In this document: one piece after another, positions 25,347 through 34,853 of the stretch
Layout: each line of letters begins with the position of its first letter
Position numbering within the stretch: position 1 is the stretch's first letter
NCBI RefSeq assembly: GCF_021725675.1
Contig: NZ_JAKJPO010000015.1
Coordinates: 1-64,000, forward strand
From: Marilutibacter chinensis
Lineage (GTDB): Bacteria; Pseudomonadota; Gammaproteobacteria; Xanthomonadales; Xanthomonadaceae
Direction: 5' to 3'
Length of the DNA stretch: 64,000 bases
The notes under the pieces: generated by a model
Told to the model about the DNA's origin: nothing
Seen by the model: only the letters and a program-made list of their open reading frames with translations
Database searches by the model: none
Position numbers and translations under genes: made by a program

Positions 25347-25592
25347 ATGAAGGCCGGCATCCATCCCGAATACCGCGAAGTCGTGTTCCAAGACGTGACC
25401 ACCGACTTCCAGTTCCTGACTCGTTCCACCCTCGGCAGCAAGGAGACGGTGAAGCTCGAGGACGGCAACGAGTACCCGCTGATCAAGGTCGACATCTCGT
25501 CGGCATCGCACCCGTTCTACACGGGCAAGCACAAGATCATGGATACCAGCGGCCGCGTGGACAAGTTCCGCAAGCGCTACGCGAAGAAGTAA
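25347..25592 (+). CDS. rpmE2: 50S ribosomal protein L31 type B
   Basis: An 81-residue large-subunit ribosomal protein. It starts [19 protein letters not shown] and ends [13 protein letters not shown], as in type B L31. It lacks the zinc-ribbon cysteines of type A L31, so it is the zinc-independent form. In many bacteria this paralogue replaces the zinc-binding form under zinc limitation and is controlled by Zur; no Zur box is obvious here. The ATG at 25347 gives the standard N-terminus; an in-frame codon 12 bases upstream is an unlikely start. Confidence 0.95.
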   Translation: MKAGIHPEYREVVFQDVTTDFQFLTRSTLGSKETVKLEDGNEYPLIKVDISSASHPFYTGKHKIMDTSGRVDKFRKRYAKK

Positions 25593-25637
25593 GCGGCGCG
25601 CCGCAGGGCGCGTCGTATCTTCAGCAGGTTCATCCGC

Positions 25638-25671
25638 ACGACGGCTGCCGGCAGGCGGCCGTCGTCGTTTT
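25638..25671 (+). terminator. Probable intrinsic terminator after rpmE2
   Basis: ACGACGGC (25638-25645) pairs with GCCGTCGT (25658-25665) around a 12-base loop that can itself pair (TGCC/GGCA), followed by CGTTTT. The T-run is short. The rest of the 359-base gap to gltA holds only the gltA promoter. Confidence 0.55.
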
Positions 25672-25835
25672 CATGCCCGCATCCCGCCGGTCCGCCGCCT
25701 GGACGATGTCCCGTGTCATCCGCATGCACGACCATCGTCGATGCCGGCCGCACCGGTCAGCGGCCGAATGGGCATCTGCGCCGCGAGGCCGGAACGTCGG
25801 TGGCGCGCAGGCGCTTCTAGTACTGAAGTCCGAGC

Positions 25836-25862
25836 TTCGACTCTGGACGCATGTGCGATAAT
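25836..25862 (+). promoter_or_regulatory. Extended -10 promoter of citrate synthase
   Basis: TGC-GATAAT (25854-25862) is an extended -10 element with a weak -35 (TTCGAC, 25836-25841). The start of transcription would be near 25869, about 83 bases before the GTG. Confidence 0.5.
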
Positions 25863-25951
25863 CCGCGGGTTGCGTCCGGCCATGCTGGCCGTGACCCTGT
25901 CCCCCATCCGTGTCCGGGCCCGTGCCCGCACGTCGACATGAGGAGTCTTCC

Positions 25952-27256
25952 GTGTCCGATTCGACCAAGTCCGGTCCTGCCGAGGTCACCCTTGCCGCCG
26001 GCGACAAGAACGTCGTCCTGCCCGTGCAGTATCCGACCCTGGGCGCGCCGTGCATCGACGTCGCCCGCCTGCCGAAGGAAACCGGCTGCTTCACCTACGA
26101 TCCCGGCTTCACCGCCACCGCGAGCTGCAAGTCCGCGATCACCTACATCGACGGCGATCAGGGCGTGCTGCTGTACCGCGGTTATCCGATCGAACAGCTG
26201 GCCGAGCAGTCGAGCTTCCTCGAGGTCGCCTATCTGTTGATGAACGGCGAGCTGCCGGACAGGAACGAGTTCGCGAAGTTCGAGCACGAGGTCACGCATC
26301 ACACGATGATGCACGAGCGCCTGAAGAACTTCTTCCAGGGCTTCCAGTACGACGCGCACCCGATGGCGATGCTGGCCGCGACCGTGGCATCGCTGTCGGC
26401 GTTCTATCACGACACCCTCGACCTCGAGGATCCCGAGCAGCGCCGTCTCGCTGCGATCCGCCTGCTGGCGAAGATGCCGACCCTGGCTGCAGCCGCGTAC
26501 CGCTATTCGATCGGCTGGCCGATCCGCTTCCCGCGCAACAATCTCGACTACGTCAATCGCTTCCTGCACATGATGTTCGAGGTGCCCAGCGAGCCGCTGG
26601 AGATGAATCCCGTGGTCGCCAAGGCGCTCGACCTGCTGTTCATCCTGCATGCCGACCACGAGCAGAACGCTTCGACCTCGACCGTCCGCCTGGTCGGCTC
26701 CACCGGTGCGAACCCGTACGCCTCGGTGGCCGCCGGCATCACCGCGCTGTGGGGGCCCGCCCACGGCGGCGCCAACGAGGCGGTGCTGAAGATGCTGGCC
26801 GAGATCGGTACCCCGGACAAGGTCGACGCCGCGGTCGCCCGAGCCAAGGACAAGAACGACAGCTTCCGCCTGATGGGCTTCGGCCACCGCGTCTACAAGA
26901 ACTTCGACCCGCGCGCGAAGATCATCCGCGAGATGACCCACAAGGTGCTCGGCGAGCTGGGCATCGACGATCCGCTGCTGGAAGTGGCGATGAAGCTGGA
27001 GGAGGCGGCGCTGAAGGACGACTACTTCGTCCAGCGCAAGCTCTATCCGAACGTCGACTTCTACAGCGGCATCATCTACAAGGCGCTGAAGATCCCCACC
27101 GAGATGTTCACCGTGATGTTCGCGATCGGCCGTACCGCCGGCTGGGTCGCGCATTGGCTGGAGCAGCAGGTCGATCCGGAGAACAAGATCGGTCGCCCCC
27201 GCCAGATCTACACCGGCGCGGCCACCCGCGATTACGTCGCCATCGACAGGCGCTGA
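25952..27256 (+). CDS. gltA: Citrate synthase
   Basis: Condenses acetyl-CoA and oxaloacetate in the TCA cycle. The 434-residue product has the length and N-terminal extension of hexameric type II citrate synthases. The catalytic residues appear as His in [12 protein letters not shown], His in [16 protein letters not shown] and Asp in [28 protein letters not shown] is also conserved. The GTG at 25952 is chosen because GAGGAG lies 9 bases upstream and the following sequence matches the family N-terminus. Monocistronic, closed by a strong terminator. Confidence 0.97.
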   Translation: MSDSTKSGPAEVTLAAGDKNVVLPVQYPTLGAPCIDVARLPKETGCFTYDPGFTATASCKSAITYIDGDQGVLLYRGYPIEQLAEQSSFLEVAYLLMNGELPDRNEFAKFEHEVTHHTMMHERLKNFFQGFQYDAHPMAMLAATVASLSAFYHDTLDLEDPEQRRLAAIRLLAKMPTLAAAAYRYSIGWPIRFPRNNLDYVNRFLHMMFEVPSEPLEMNPVVAKALDLLFILHADHEQNASTSTVRLVGSTGANPYASVAAGITALWGPAHGGANEAVLKMLAEIGTPDKVDAAVARAKDKNDSFRLMGFGHRVYKNFDPRAKIIREMTHKVLGELGIDDPLLEVAMKLEEAALKDDYFVQRKLYPNVDFYSGIIYKALKIPTEMFTVMFAIGRTAGWVAHWLEQQVDPENKIGRPRQIYTGAATRDYVAIDRR

Positions 27257-27278
27257 TCGCACCGCCACCGGTCTGCAG

Positions 27279-27309
27279 ACGCCCCGCATCTCGCGGGGCG
27301 TTCTTTTTT
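27279..27309 (+). terminator. Intrinsic terminator of gltA
   Basis: ACGCCCCGC (27279-27287) and GCGGGGCGT (27293-27301) form a perfect 9-base-pair stem with a 5-base loop, followed by TTCTTTTTT. Confidence 0.92.
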
Positions 27310-27384
27310 GCGCGCGCTCCGGTCCACGGGTCGACAGGACGCGCATCCGGGCGACGTGTGCTGCACGATCGTGGTGCCGGCCGA

Positions 27385-27393
27385 TGCTATGAT
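27385..27393 (+). promoter_or_regulatory. Extended -10 promoter
   Basis: TGC-TATGAT (27385-27393) is a strong extended -10 element with no clear -35. Transcription from about 27400 would produce a leader near 150 bases that includes the hairpin at 27437-27480. Confidence 0.5.
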
Positions 27394-27436
27394 CCGCCGC
27401 AGCGGGACGGCGCAGCAGGTCGCCGTCGCGCGCACA

Positions 27437-27480
27437 GGGAAGTGCGGGGATCCGCCCGAAGGGGCGGGCATCCGCTTCCC
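27437..27480 (+). ncRNA. Structured 5' leader hairpin
   Basis: The arms GGGAAG-t-GCGG-gg-AT-CCGCCC (27437-27457) and GGGCGG-gc-ATCCGCTTCCC (27462-27480) form a long stem of about 18 pairs with small bulges and a GAAG tetraloop. It lies between the extended -10 promoter and the gene at 27552. Whether it is a regulatory leader, a stability element or the core of a separate small RNA is unknown. Confidence 0.45.
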
Positions 27481-27551
27481 GGGCAGCTCGATTGCCGGAG
27501 CGGCGGCTGCGGCCGCCGTCGTCGGATTACACCATGGACAGGAGACGATAG

Positions 27552-28016
27552 ATGAGAACCTTGATCACTGGCCTGGGCGCGTCGTTGTGCCTGCTGCTGG
27601 CCTCGACCGGAGCGTGGGCGCAGGAAATGTCGTTCCGCAGCGGCGTCGTGACCGACATCGACACCATCCAGGTGCCGGAAAACAGGCAACAGGAGCAGGA
27701 ACCCTCGAAGGCGCAGTCGGCGGTGGGGCGTGCGGTCGGCCGCACGGTCAAGCGGGCGCTGTGGCGCGCGGCGCTGAATTCCAGCAGCGAGCATGCCTAC
27801 GACACCTATGACGTCGCCTCCGGCGCCGTCGACGACACCGCGGAGGTCGTCGTCGAGAACAGGAGCGGGCAGGCGGCCACCGCCTATCTGGTGATGATCC
27901 GTTTCGACGACGGCAGCCAATCCGCGATCCAGGCCGTACAGGTCGACGAGCTGCAGGTCGGTGGCCGGGTCCGCGTGTTCGGCTCGGGCGAATCGGCCCG
28001 GATCATGCCCGAGTAA
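27552..28016 (+). CDS. Secreted protein of unknown function
   Basis: A 154-residue protein not recognised as a named family. A clear signal peptide (about 1-23, ending GAWAQ) implies export to the periplasm. The segment SGVVTDIDTIQV is reminiscent of the start of SlyB/glycine-zipper proteins, but there is no lipobox and no glycine zipper. A basic helix (SAVGRAVGRTVKRALWRAAL, about 57-76) precedes a beta-rich C-terminal half (TAEVVVENRSGQAATAYLVMIRFDDGS...VGGRVRVFGSGESARIMPE) that may form a small barrel. GGAG lies 7 bases before the ATG. It has its own promoter, a structured leader and a terminator, so it is a stand-alone unit. Confidence 0.75.
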   Translation: MRTLITGLGASLCLLLASTGAWAQEMSFRSGVVTDIDTIQVPENRQQEQEPSKAQSAVGRAVGRTVKRALWRAALNSSSEHAYDTYDVASGAVDDTAEVVVENRSGQAATAYLVMIRFDDGSQSAIQAVQVDELQVGGRVRVFGSGESARIMPE

Positions 28017-28017
28017 A

Positions 28018-28048
28018 CCCTGGTCGGATGGAGCGACGGGGCTTTTTT
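28018..28048 (+). terminator. Intrinsic terminator
   Basis: CCC..GTCG (28018-28026, two-base bulge) pairs with CGACGGG (28034-28040) and is followed by GC and six T (28043-28048). Confidence 0.6.
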
Positions 28049-28169
28049 CGGGCCCTGTCGATCCACTGGCATGCGGCAGCGTTCTTGGTACGGGCCTTCT
28101 GGCGTCGAGGGCAGGAGCCCCTTTGCGTCGATGAGGGGCCGATCGGACCCCGCCAGTCCCGCGAGCGGC

Positions 28170-28835
28170 TCAGGATTGCAGTCCGGCCTCGTAGGCCGAG
28201 ATCTCCTCGCTGGCGAGCAGTTGCCGCAGCTGCGCGGCCGAGGCGCGTTTCATAGGTCGGCCGTCGACGTTCGACAGCGGAGCCTGGCGCAGCGCATCCA
28301 GCGGCAGCACCGTCACGTCGAAGCTCAGATCCTCGGCACTGAACACCCAGACCGGCAGATCGGCCGAGCGTTCGAGATCGAATCGCAACCGGCGCGTCCG
28401 TGATTCCGCCGGTACGCGATGTTCGTCCAGGAAGCGCATCACCGCCTCGGCATCGTCACTGTAGGCATGCAGGTGGACCGGGGAATTGGCATCGGCGGTG
28501 CCGTCCAGCACCGGACCGACCAGGCGCGGCGAGAAATGTTCGAGGAAACCGAGCGCGCGCAGCGCTGCTTCGCGACGGATCCTCAGTGCTTCGCCATGGG
28601 ACGGGCCCGCGAACAGGCGCTGGTATTCGCGCAGCGCGTCCTCGATCTCGCGGTTCCGCGGCAACGAGGCGTCGTCGAAGATGCCCAGGCGTTGCGCGGC
28701 CTTGAGCTTGGCCTGGTGGTAGTCACGCATGCCGCCCTCGGCCATCAGCCGTGCGGCTTCGTGGGCGAGCCGGCGGCGGCGCTCGCGGGTACGGGTCTGG
28801 GCGTGGAGATGGGCGTGCTGACGGGCGTGGGGCAT
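28170..28835 (-). CDS. Conserved protein of unknown function
   Basis: A 221-residue cytoplasmic protein that I recall only as a Xanthomonadales conserved hypothetical, sometimes mislabelled a muramate-alanine ligase; it has no Mur ligase motif. The N-terminal half is helical and charged (ERRRRLAHEAARLMAEGGMRDY..AKLKAAQRLG, NREIEDALREYQRLF). The C-terminal half (PRLVGPVLDGTADANSPVHLHAYSDD, MRFLDEHRVP, LPVWVFSAEDLSFDVTVLPLDALRQ) has a pattern reminiscent of nucleotidyltransferase-fold proteins, which is only a suggestion. The ATG at 28835 is chosen because a perfect GGAGG lies five bases upstream. It lies downstream of the penicillin-binding protein gene on the same strand with a 241-base gap. 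Confidence 0.75.
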   Translation of the reverse strand: MPHARQHAHLHAQTRTRERRRRLAHEAARLMAEGGMRDYHQAKLKAAQRLGIFDDASLPRNREIEDALREYQRLFAGPSHGEALRIRREAALRALGFLEHFSPRLVGPVLDGTADANSPVHLHAYSDDAEAVMRFLDEHRVPAESRTRRLRFDLERSADLPVWVFSAEDLSFDVTVLPLDALRQAPLSNVDGRPMKRASAAQLRQLLASEEISAYEAGLQS

Positions 28836-28876
28836 GACAACCTCCGCGGCTGGCACGACAGCGGCGATCGCATCGC

Positions 28877-29015
28877 CGAGGCCGGCCCATGTGGCCGGCA
28901 AGCCAACGCTAGCACGCCGCGGATGACGCCGGGAACCCGCGGCGTCGTCCACGATCGGCTGGGGCATGGCGGCGGTTCAGTCGGGCGGGAGTGCCGGCCG
29001 CATGGGCCGGCTTCG
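28877..29015. repeat. REPIN-like inverted pair of palindromic units
   Basis: A 24-base unit, TGCCGGCC[G/A]CATGGGCCGGC[T/C]TCG, occurs at 28992-29015 on the plus strand and at 28877-28900 on the minus strand with two mismatches. Each unit is itself a near-palindrome with 7-base arms. The inverted arrangement about 90 bases apart in intergenic DNA is the layout of REP doublets (REPINs). A further hairpin (GACGCCG/CGGCGTC, 28925-28946) lies between them. Confidence 0.6.
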
Positions 29016-29076
29016 ACGATAGCCGCAGGGGGCGGCGCCAGCCGCCGTTGACGGCGGCCGGGCGGCGCGGGTCCAG

Positions 29077-31563
29077 CTAGAAGATGTCGAACGACTCCTC
29101 GGCGGGTTCCTCGTCGGCGCCATAGTCGATGAAGGTCTGCATCCGCTCCAGGTCCTCAGCCTTGACCCATTCGGTCAGGCCACCGCTGCCGTCGGGCAGC
29201 AACTGACCGTTCGCCGAGACCGATACCTTGATCATGCCGTCGGGCGGCAGGTTCTGCGCGATCGGCTGGCCTTCCAGTGCGACCCGCATGTAGTCGATCC
29301 AGATCGGCAGTGCGGCCGTGCCGCCGTATTCGCGGTAGCCGAGCGATTTGAAGTCGTCGTGACCGACCCAGACGGTGGTGACGTAGGGGCCGCCGAAGCC
29401 GCTGAACCAGGCATCGCGCCAGTCGTTGGAGGAACCGGTCTTGCCGCCGACGTCCTCGCGGTCGAGCACCCTGGCGGCGGTGCCGGTGCCGCGACGGACC
29501 ACGTCGCGCAGCATCGAGACTATCTGGTAGGCGACGCGGTTGTCGATCGCGCGCGGCGCCCGCGGTGCGTCCGGGTCGATCGACGTCTCATCGGCGGCCG
29601 GCCGGTCGTCCTCCTCCGGTTTGGGCGCAGGCGCCACCGCCGGGCCGAGGTTGAAGCCGTCGATCACCTGGCTGACCGCCGCGGCATTGCCGCCGACGCC
29701 GCAACTGGGACATGCCAGCGCCGGCTCTTCCTTGAACATCACCGCGTCGTTGCGGTCGCGGACCTCGTCGATGAACCACGGGGTGATCCGGTAGCCGCCG
29801 TTGGCGAATACCGCGTAGCCTCGCGCGACCGAAAGCGGGGTCAGCGAGGCGGTACCCAGCGACATCGACAGGTTGGGCGGCAGCTGCGCCTCCTCGAAGC
29901 CGAAGTTGGCGATGTACCTGCGCGCGTAGTCGACGCCGATCGCATCGAGCAGGCGCACCGACACCAGGTTGCGCGACTGCACCATCGCCTCGCGCAGCCG
30001 CATCGGCCCGGCGAAGTTGCCGGAGTCGTTCTGCGGGCGCCAGACCTTGCCGCTGCGCTGCTTGAACACGACCGGGGCGTCGAGCACGATCGAGGCCGGG
30101 TTGAAGCCCTTGTCCATCGCCGCGGCGTAGACGAAGGGCTTGAAGCTGGAGCCGGGCTGGCGACGTGCCTGGGTCGCGCGGTTGAACTCGTTGCCGGCGA
30201 AGCTGAAACCGCCCGACAGCGCGCGCAGTGCGCCGCTCACCGGCTCCAGCGAAACCAGCGCAGCCTGCGCCCGGGGCAACTGGTCGAGCGCATAGGTATG
30301 GCGCGGCGGCGGCGCCGGCAATCCTTCGGGCACCTCGACGGGGTCGCTCTCGACCGGTGTCTGCCGTACCCGGACCAGGTCGCCGCGCTTGAGCAGGCTG
30401 CCCGGGTCGCGGTCGCCGTAGCTGTTCTTGCCGGTGATCTCGACCACGCTGCCGTCACGCAGCGCCAGCGTCGCGCGGCCGGCATCGGCGGTCAGCACGA
30501 TCGCCGGCAGCAGGTTGGCCTGGGCGGGAATGCCGCGCAGGCGCTTGCCGGCGGCGGTGGCGGTCTCGTCGGCGGCCAGCTCGAAATGCTGCTCCACCCC
30601 ATGCCAGCCATGACGACGGTCGTAGGTCGCCAGGCCGTCGCGGATCGCCTTGTCGGCGGCGGTCTGCAGCACCGGGTCGATGGTGGTGGTCACGCGGTAG
30701 CCCTGGGTCAATGCCTCGGCGCCGTAGCGGGCCACCATCTCCTGGCGGACCATCTCGGCCACGTAAGGGGCATAGACCTCGACCGGCGGTTCGTGCGGAG
30801 CGGCATGCATCGGCACAGCTCGCGCCGCTGCGGCCTCGGCGGGGTTCACGAAGCCGAGTTCCTCCATCCTCCGCAGGATGTAGTCGCGCCGTTCGCGGGC
30901 GCGTTCCGGGTTGCTCAGCGGGTTGCCGCTGGACGGGAACTTCGGGATGCCGGCCAGCGAGGCCATCTCGTCCAGGTCGAGCTGGTCCAGTGATTTGCCG
31001 TAATAGAACTGGGCAGCCGCGGCGACGCCGTAGTTGCGGTGGCCGAAGAAACTCTTGTTGAGGTAAAGCTCGAAGATCTCGTCCTTGCTCAGTTCGCGCT
31101 CCATCTTCATCGCCAGCAGCATCTCGCGCAGCTTGCGCATGTAGCTGTACTCGGAGTCGAGGAAGAACTGGCGGGCGACCTGCTGGGTGATGGTGGAGCC
31201 GCCGGGCACGCGTCCGTCGGTGGTCGCCAGCAGCCAGACCGCGCGCGCCACGCCCTTGTAGTCGACGCCGTGGTGCTCGTAGAAGCGGGCGTCCTCGGTG
31301 GCGATGAAGGCCTCCTTCAGGCGCTCGGGAACCTTCCCGATCTCCACCGGCGAGCGTCGCATCTCGCCGAACTGTGCGATCAGCTGCCCGTCGCGGGCGT
31401 AGACGTGCATCGGTTCCTGCAGCTCGACCGTGCGCAGGGTCTCCACGTCCGGAAGTTTGGGGACAATTACGTAATACAAGGTGCCGAGCGCGATCGCGGC
31501 CAACACGGCCAGGCCGACCAGGGCCAGAAGCGCCCAGCGCAGCAAGCGTCGAATTCGTGGCAT
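29077..31563 (-). CDS. mrcA: Penicillin-binding protein 1A (class A, bifunctional)
   Basis: Synthesises peptidoglycan: glycosyltransferase plus transpeptidase, anchored in the inner membrane. The 828-residue product has a single N-terminal membrane helix (about 7-31), the GT51 domain with [12 protein letters not shown] and [15 protein letters not shown], an OB-like insert, and a transpeptidase domain with SSFK (in [17 protein letters not shown]), SRN ([10 protein letters not shown]) and KTG ([14 protein letters not shown]). A CPSC pair with an acidic, proline-rich stretch is inserted between SRN and KTG. The start at 31563 gives the usual [16 protein letters not shown]-terminus. It is divergent from pilMNOPQ, a conserved arrangement in gammaproteobacteria. 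Confidence 0.96.
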   Translation of the reverse strand: MPRIRRLLRWALLALVGLAVLAAIALGTLYYVIVPKLPDVETLRTVELQEPMHVYARDGQLIAQFGEMRRSPVEIGKVPERLKEAFIATEDARFYEHHGVDYKGVARAVWLLATTDGRVPGGSTITQQVARQFFLDSEYSYMRKLREMLLAMKMERELSKDEIFELYLNKSFFGHRNYGVAAAAQFYYGKSLDQLDLDEMASLAGIPKFPSSGNPLSNPERARERRDYILRRMEELGFVNPAEAAAARAVPMHAAPHEPPVEVYAPYVAEMVRQEMVARYGAEALTQGYRVTTTIDPVLQTAADKAIRDGLATYDRRHGWHGVEQHFELAADETATAAGKRLRGIPAQANLLPAIVLTADAGRATLALRDGSVVEITGKNSYGDRDPGSLLKRGDLVRVRQTPVESDPVEVPEGLPAPPPRHTYALDQLPRAQAALVSLEPVSGALRALSGGFSFAGNEFNRATQARRQPGSSFKPFVYAAAMDKGFNPASIVLDAPVVFKQRSGKVWRPQNDSGNFAGPMRLREAMVQSRNLVSVRLLDAIGVDYARRYIANFGFEEAQLPPNLSMSLGTASLTPLSVARGYAVFANGGYRITPWFIDEVRDRNDAVMFKEEPALACPSCGVGGNAAAVSQVIDGFNLGPAVAPAPKPEEDDRPAADETSIDPDAPRAPRAIDNRVAYQIVSMLRDVVRRGTGTAARVLDREDVGGKTGSSNDWRDAWFSGFGGPYVTTVWVGHDDFKSLGYREYGGTAALPIWIDYMRVALEGQPIAQNLPPDGMIKVSVSANGQLLPDGSGGLTEWVKAEDLERMQTFIDYGADEEPAEESFDIF

Positions 31564-31601
31564 CGGGATCCGATTCCGAGTTGCGGATGTAGTGGGCGGG
31601 C

Positions 31602-31607
31602 AGTATA
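31602..31607 (-). promoter_or_regulatory. -10 element of the penicillin-binding protein 1A gene
   Basis: TATACT read on the minus strand, 39 bases upstream of the ATG; the -35 is weak. Confidence 0.4.
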
Positions 31608-31719
31608 GAGGAGTCGCCAGGGCGTTCCGGGGGGAACGGGGACAGGGGCGGCCGAGGGGGTTCAGGCGGCCGGAGAGGGCTTTAAAGTGACGGCGAGGGG
31701 CAATTTGTGCACGAAGTGG

Positions 31720-31748
31720 TTGCCAGCTCCTGAAAAGTCCGTTATCTA
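31720..31748 (+). promoter_or_regulatory. Sigma70 promoter of pilMNOPQ
   Basis: TTGCCA (31720-31725), 17-base spacer, TATCTA (31743-31748). Transcription would start near 31755, leaving a leader of about 46 bases before the pilM GTG. Confidence 0.65.
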
Positions 31749-31749
31749 A

Positions 31750-32858
<1,109 letters not shown>

Positions 32859-32859
<1 letters not shown>

Positions 32860-33611
32860 TGGCAAGAATCAATCTGCTCCCGTGGCGCGCCGAGCGGCGC
32901 AAGCAACGTCAGAAGGAGTTCGGCGTGATGGCCGGCCTGTCGGCCCTGGCCGCGGTCGCGCTGTCCTTCATGATCGTCAGTTTCTACAACGGCCAGATCA
33001 GCGGACAGAACGTCCGCAACGACTTCCTCAAGGACCGGATCGCCGAGGTCGACAAGCAGATCGCCGAGATCGAGGAGCTCGACAAGAAGAAGGCCAAGCT
33101 GCTGGCGCGCAAGGAGGTCATCGAGCAGCTGCAGGCCAACCGCTCGCAGATGGTGCACCTGTTCGACTCGCTGGTGAGGACCATCCCCGACGGCGTGATC
33201 CTGACCTCGATCAAGCAGGACGACAAGACGCTGAGCCTGACTGGCCGCTCGCAGTCCAATTCCCGCGTCAGCACCTACATGCGCAACCTGGAAGGTTCCG
33301 GCTGGATGACCAAGCCCGATCTCTCGATCATCGAGGCGAAGGGCGAGGACAAGGGCCTGCCGTACGAGTTCAGCCTGCAGGTGACGCTGGCCAATCCGAA
33401 CGCGCCGAAGGACGAGGACGGCGACGGGATCCCGGATGCACCGGCGGACGAGCCGGCCGCCCCGGCCGAAGCCGAGGCGGATGCCGCGGCGGCGACCGAG
33501 GCCCCGACCGCACCGGCACCCGCGCCCGAATCCGCTCCGGCGGAGCAGGCTCCGGCCGAATCCGATGCCGGAACCGCCGCCCCTGAGCCCGCAACCGGAG
33601 CTGCGTCATGA
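32859..33611 (+). CDS. pilN: Type IV pilus assembly protein PilN with acidic/Ala-Pro tail
   Basis: Bitopic inner-membrane protein of the pilus alignment complex. The N-terminal INLLPWR motif (4-10), which docks into PilM, is intact; one membrane helix (about 22-44) is followed by a coiled coil (about 48-95) and the periplasmic ferredoxin-like domain (100-180). The 250-residue length exceeds the usual roughly 180-220 because of a C-terminal low-complexity tail (182-250) rich in Ala, Pro and Glu. It opens with DEDGDGIPD (185-193), which matches a calcium-binding DxDxDG loop. It overlaps pilO by 4 bases. Confidence 0.95.
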
Positions 33612-34282
33612 GCCAGAAGAAGATGTCCCTGCGGGAGCTCGACTTCAACAACATGGGCGCGTGGCCGCGCCAGGCCAAGATCGGCTTCTGCGTGATCATC
33701 GGCCTGATCATCGTCGGCCTGACCTGGTACCTGTTCGTCAGCGACAAGCGCGAGCAGCTGCAGCGCCTGGAGAAGACCGAAAGCGAGCTGCGCGGAGAGT
33801 TCGAGGAGAAGCAGGGCCGCGCCTCCAACCTGGAGCCGCTCAAGCAGCAGCTCGCGCAGATGGAGCAGCAGCTCCAGCAGATGCTGCGTCAGCTGCCGAG
33901 CAAGACCGAGATGCCGGACCTGATCGTCGACATCTCCCAGACCGCGCTCGCGACCGGCATCAGCAACGAGCTGTTCCAGCCCGGCCCGGAAGAGCCCAAG
34001 GAGTTCTACGCCGAGAAGCCGATCGCGTTGCGCATGGTGGGTTCCTATCACCAGTTCGGCGCCTTCGTCAGCGGCGTGGCCTCGCTGCCGCGCGTGGTCA
34101 TCATGACCATGCACGACATCTCGCTGCAGCCGGCCGGCAAGGACAAGAACGCGCCGATCACGCCGAACAGCCCGCTCGAACTGGTCGGTACGGTCAAGAC
34201 CTATCGCTACCTGGACGAAGAAGAGGTCGCCGAGCAGCAGAAGGCGAGCCAGGATGCCGCGAACGCGGGGGGGGGAGCTTGA
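33608..34282 (+). CDS. pilO: Type IV pilus assembly protein PilO
   Basis: Inner-membrane partner of PilN in the pilus alignment complex. The 224-residue product has a short cytoplasmic N-terminus ([20 protein letters not shown]), a membrane helix (about 24-43), a coiled coil (46-95) and a periplasmic ferredoxin-like fold (LMVG..HQFGAFVSGVASLPRVVIM). The start overlaps the pilN stop (ATGA). The final codons run through a tract of nine G (34267-34275) encoding the terminal glycines; this tract also supplies the ribosome-binding site of pilP. Confidence 0.95.
   Translation: MSQKKMSLRELDFNNMGAWPRQAKIGFCVIIGLIIVGLTWYLFVSDKREQLQRLEKTESELRGEFEEKQGRASNLEPLKQQLAQMEQQLQQMLRQLPSKTEMPDLIVDISQTALATGISNELFQPGPEEPKEFYAEKPIALRMVGSYHQFGAFVSGVASLPRVVIMTMHDISLQPAGKDKNAPITPNSPLELVGTVKTYRYLDEEEVAEQQKASQDAANAGGGA
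34267..34275 (+). repeat. Homopolymeric tract of nine G at the pilO-pilP junction
   Basis: An uninterrupted run of nine G at the last codons of pilO. Loss or gain of one G would remove the pilO stop; gain of one G would put pilO in frame with pilP. Confidence 0.9.
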
Positions 34283-34284
34283 GC

Positions 34285-34836
34285 ATGCACATGTCCAGTA
34301 TCCGTGTAGGCCGAGCGCTGCCCCGCCTGGCACTGGCGGCGGCGGTGACGATCGCGCTGGCCGGCTGCGCGCGCGGCGTCACCAGCACGCCCGGCGATGC
34401 GCCGAACCTCGAGAAGTGGATCGCCGAGGTCAAGGCCCGTCCCGCGCCGCCGCTCGATCCGCTGCCGGTGATGCAGCAGTTCGAGAGCTTCGAGTACGCC
34501 GCCCAGGGGTTGCGTGATCCCTTCAGCCGGGCATTCCGCGACCAGGGCGGCGGCGGTCCGCGCCCCGACTCCACCCGTCGCAAGCAGACGCTCGAGCAGT
34601 TCCCGCTCGACAGTCTGGACATGGTGGGCACGCTGGGTGCCGGCAACGGCATCGTGGCGCTGGTGATGGCGCCGGACAAGGTGACGTATCGGGTGCGGCC
34701 CGGCGCGTACATGGGGCAGAGCGACGGTCGAGTGACCGCTGTCCATGAAGATCGCATCGAGCTGGTGGAACTGGTGCCGGATGGCGCGGGGGGCTGGCTC
34801 GAACGCCCGGCGTCCGTCGCGTTGGAAGATCAATGA
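34285..34836 (+). CDS. pilP: Type IV pilus lipoprotein PilP
   Basis: Periplasmic lipoprotein that connects the PilNO complex to the PilQ secretin. The 183-residue product has a lipoprotein signal with lipobox ALAGC (cysteine near residue 24), a disordered linker with the PilN/O-contacting segment (EKWIAEVKARPAPPLDPLP), and a C-terminal beta-sandwich (FPLDSLDMVGTLG..ALVMAPDKVTYRVRPGAYMGQSDGRV). ATG 34285 is favoured by the GGGGGAG at the end of pilO; a TTG at 34279 overlapping the pilO stop is possible. It overlaps an alternative pilQ start by ATGA. Confidence 0.94.
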   Translation: MHMSSIRVGRALPRLALAAAVTIALAGCARGVTSTPGDAPNLEKWIAEVKARPAPPLDPLPVMQQFESFEYAAQGLRDPFSRAFRDQGGGGPRPDSTRRKQTLEQFPLDSLDMVGTLGAGNGIVALVMAPDKVTYRVRPGAYMGQSDGRVTAVHEDRIELVELVPDGAGGWLERPASVALEDQ

Positions 34837-34853
34837 GTTTGGGGGATAGCACG

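Noticed and set aside
28170..28835. Annotation as UDP-N-acetylmuramate-alanine ligase
   Set aside because: Protein is far too short and has none of the Mur ligase ATP-binding motifs.
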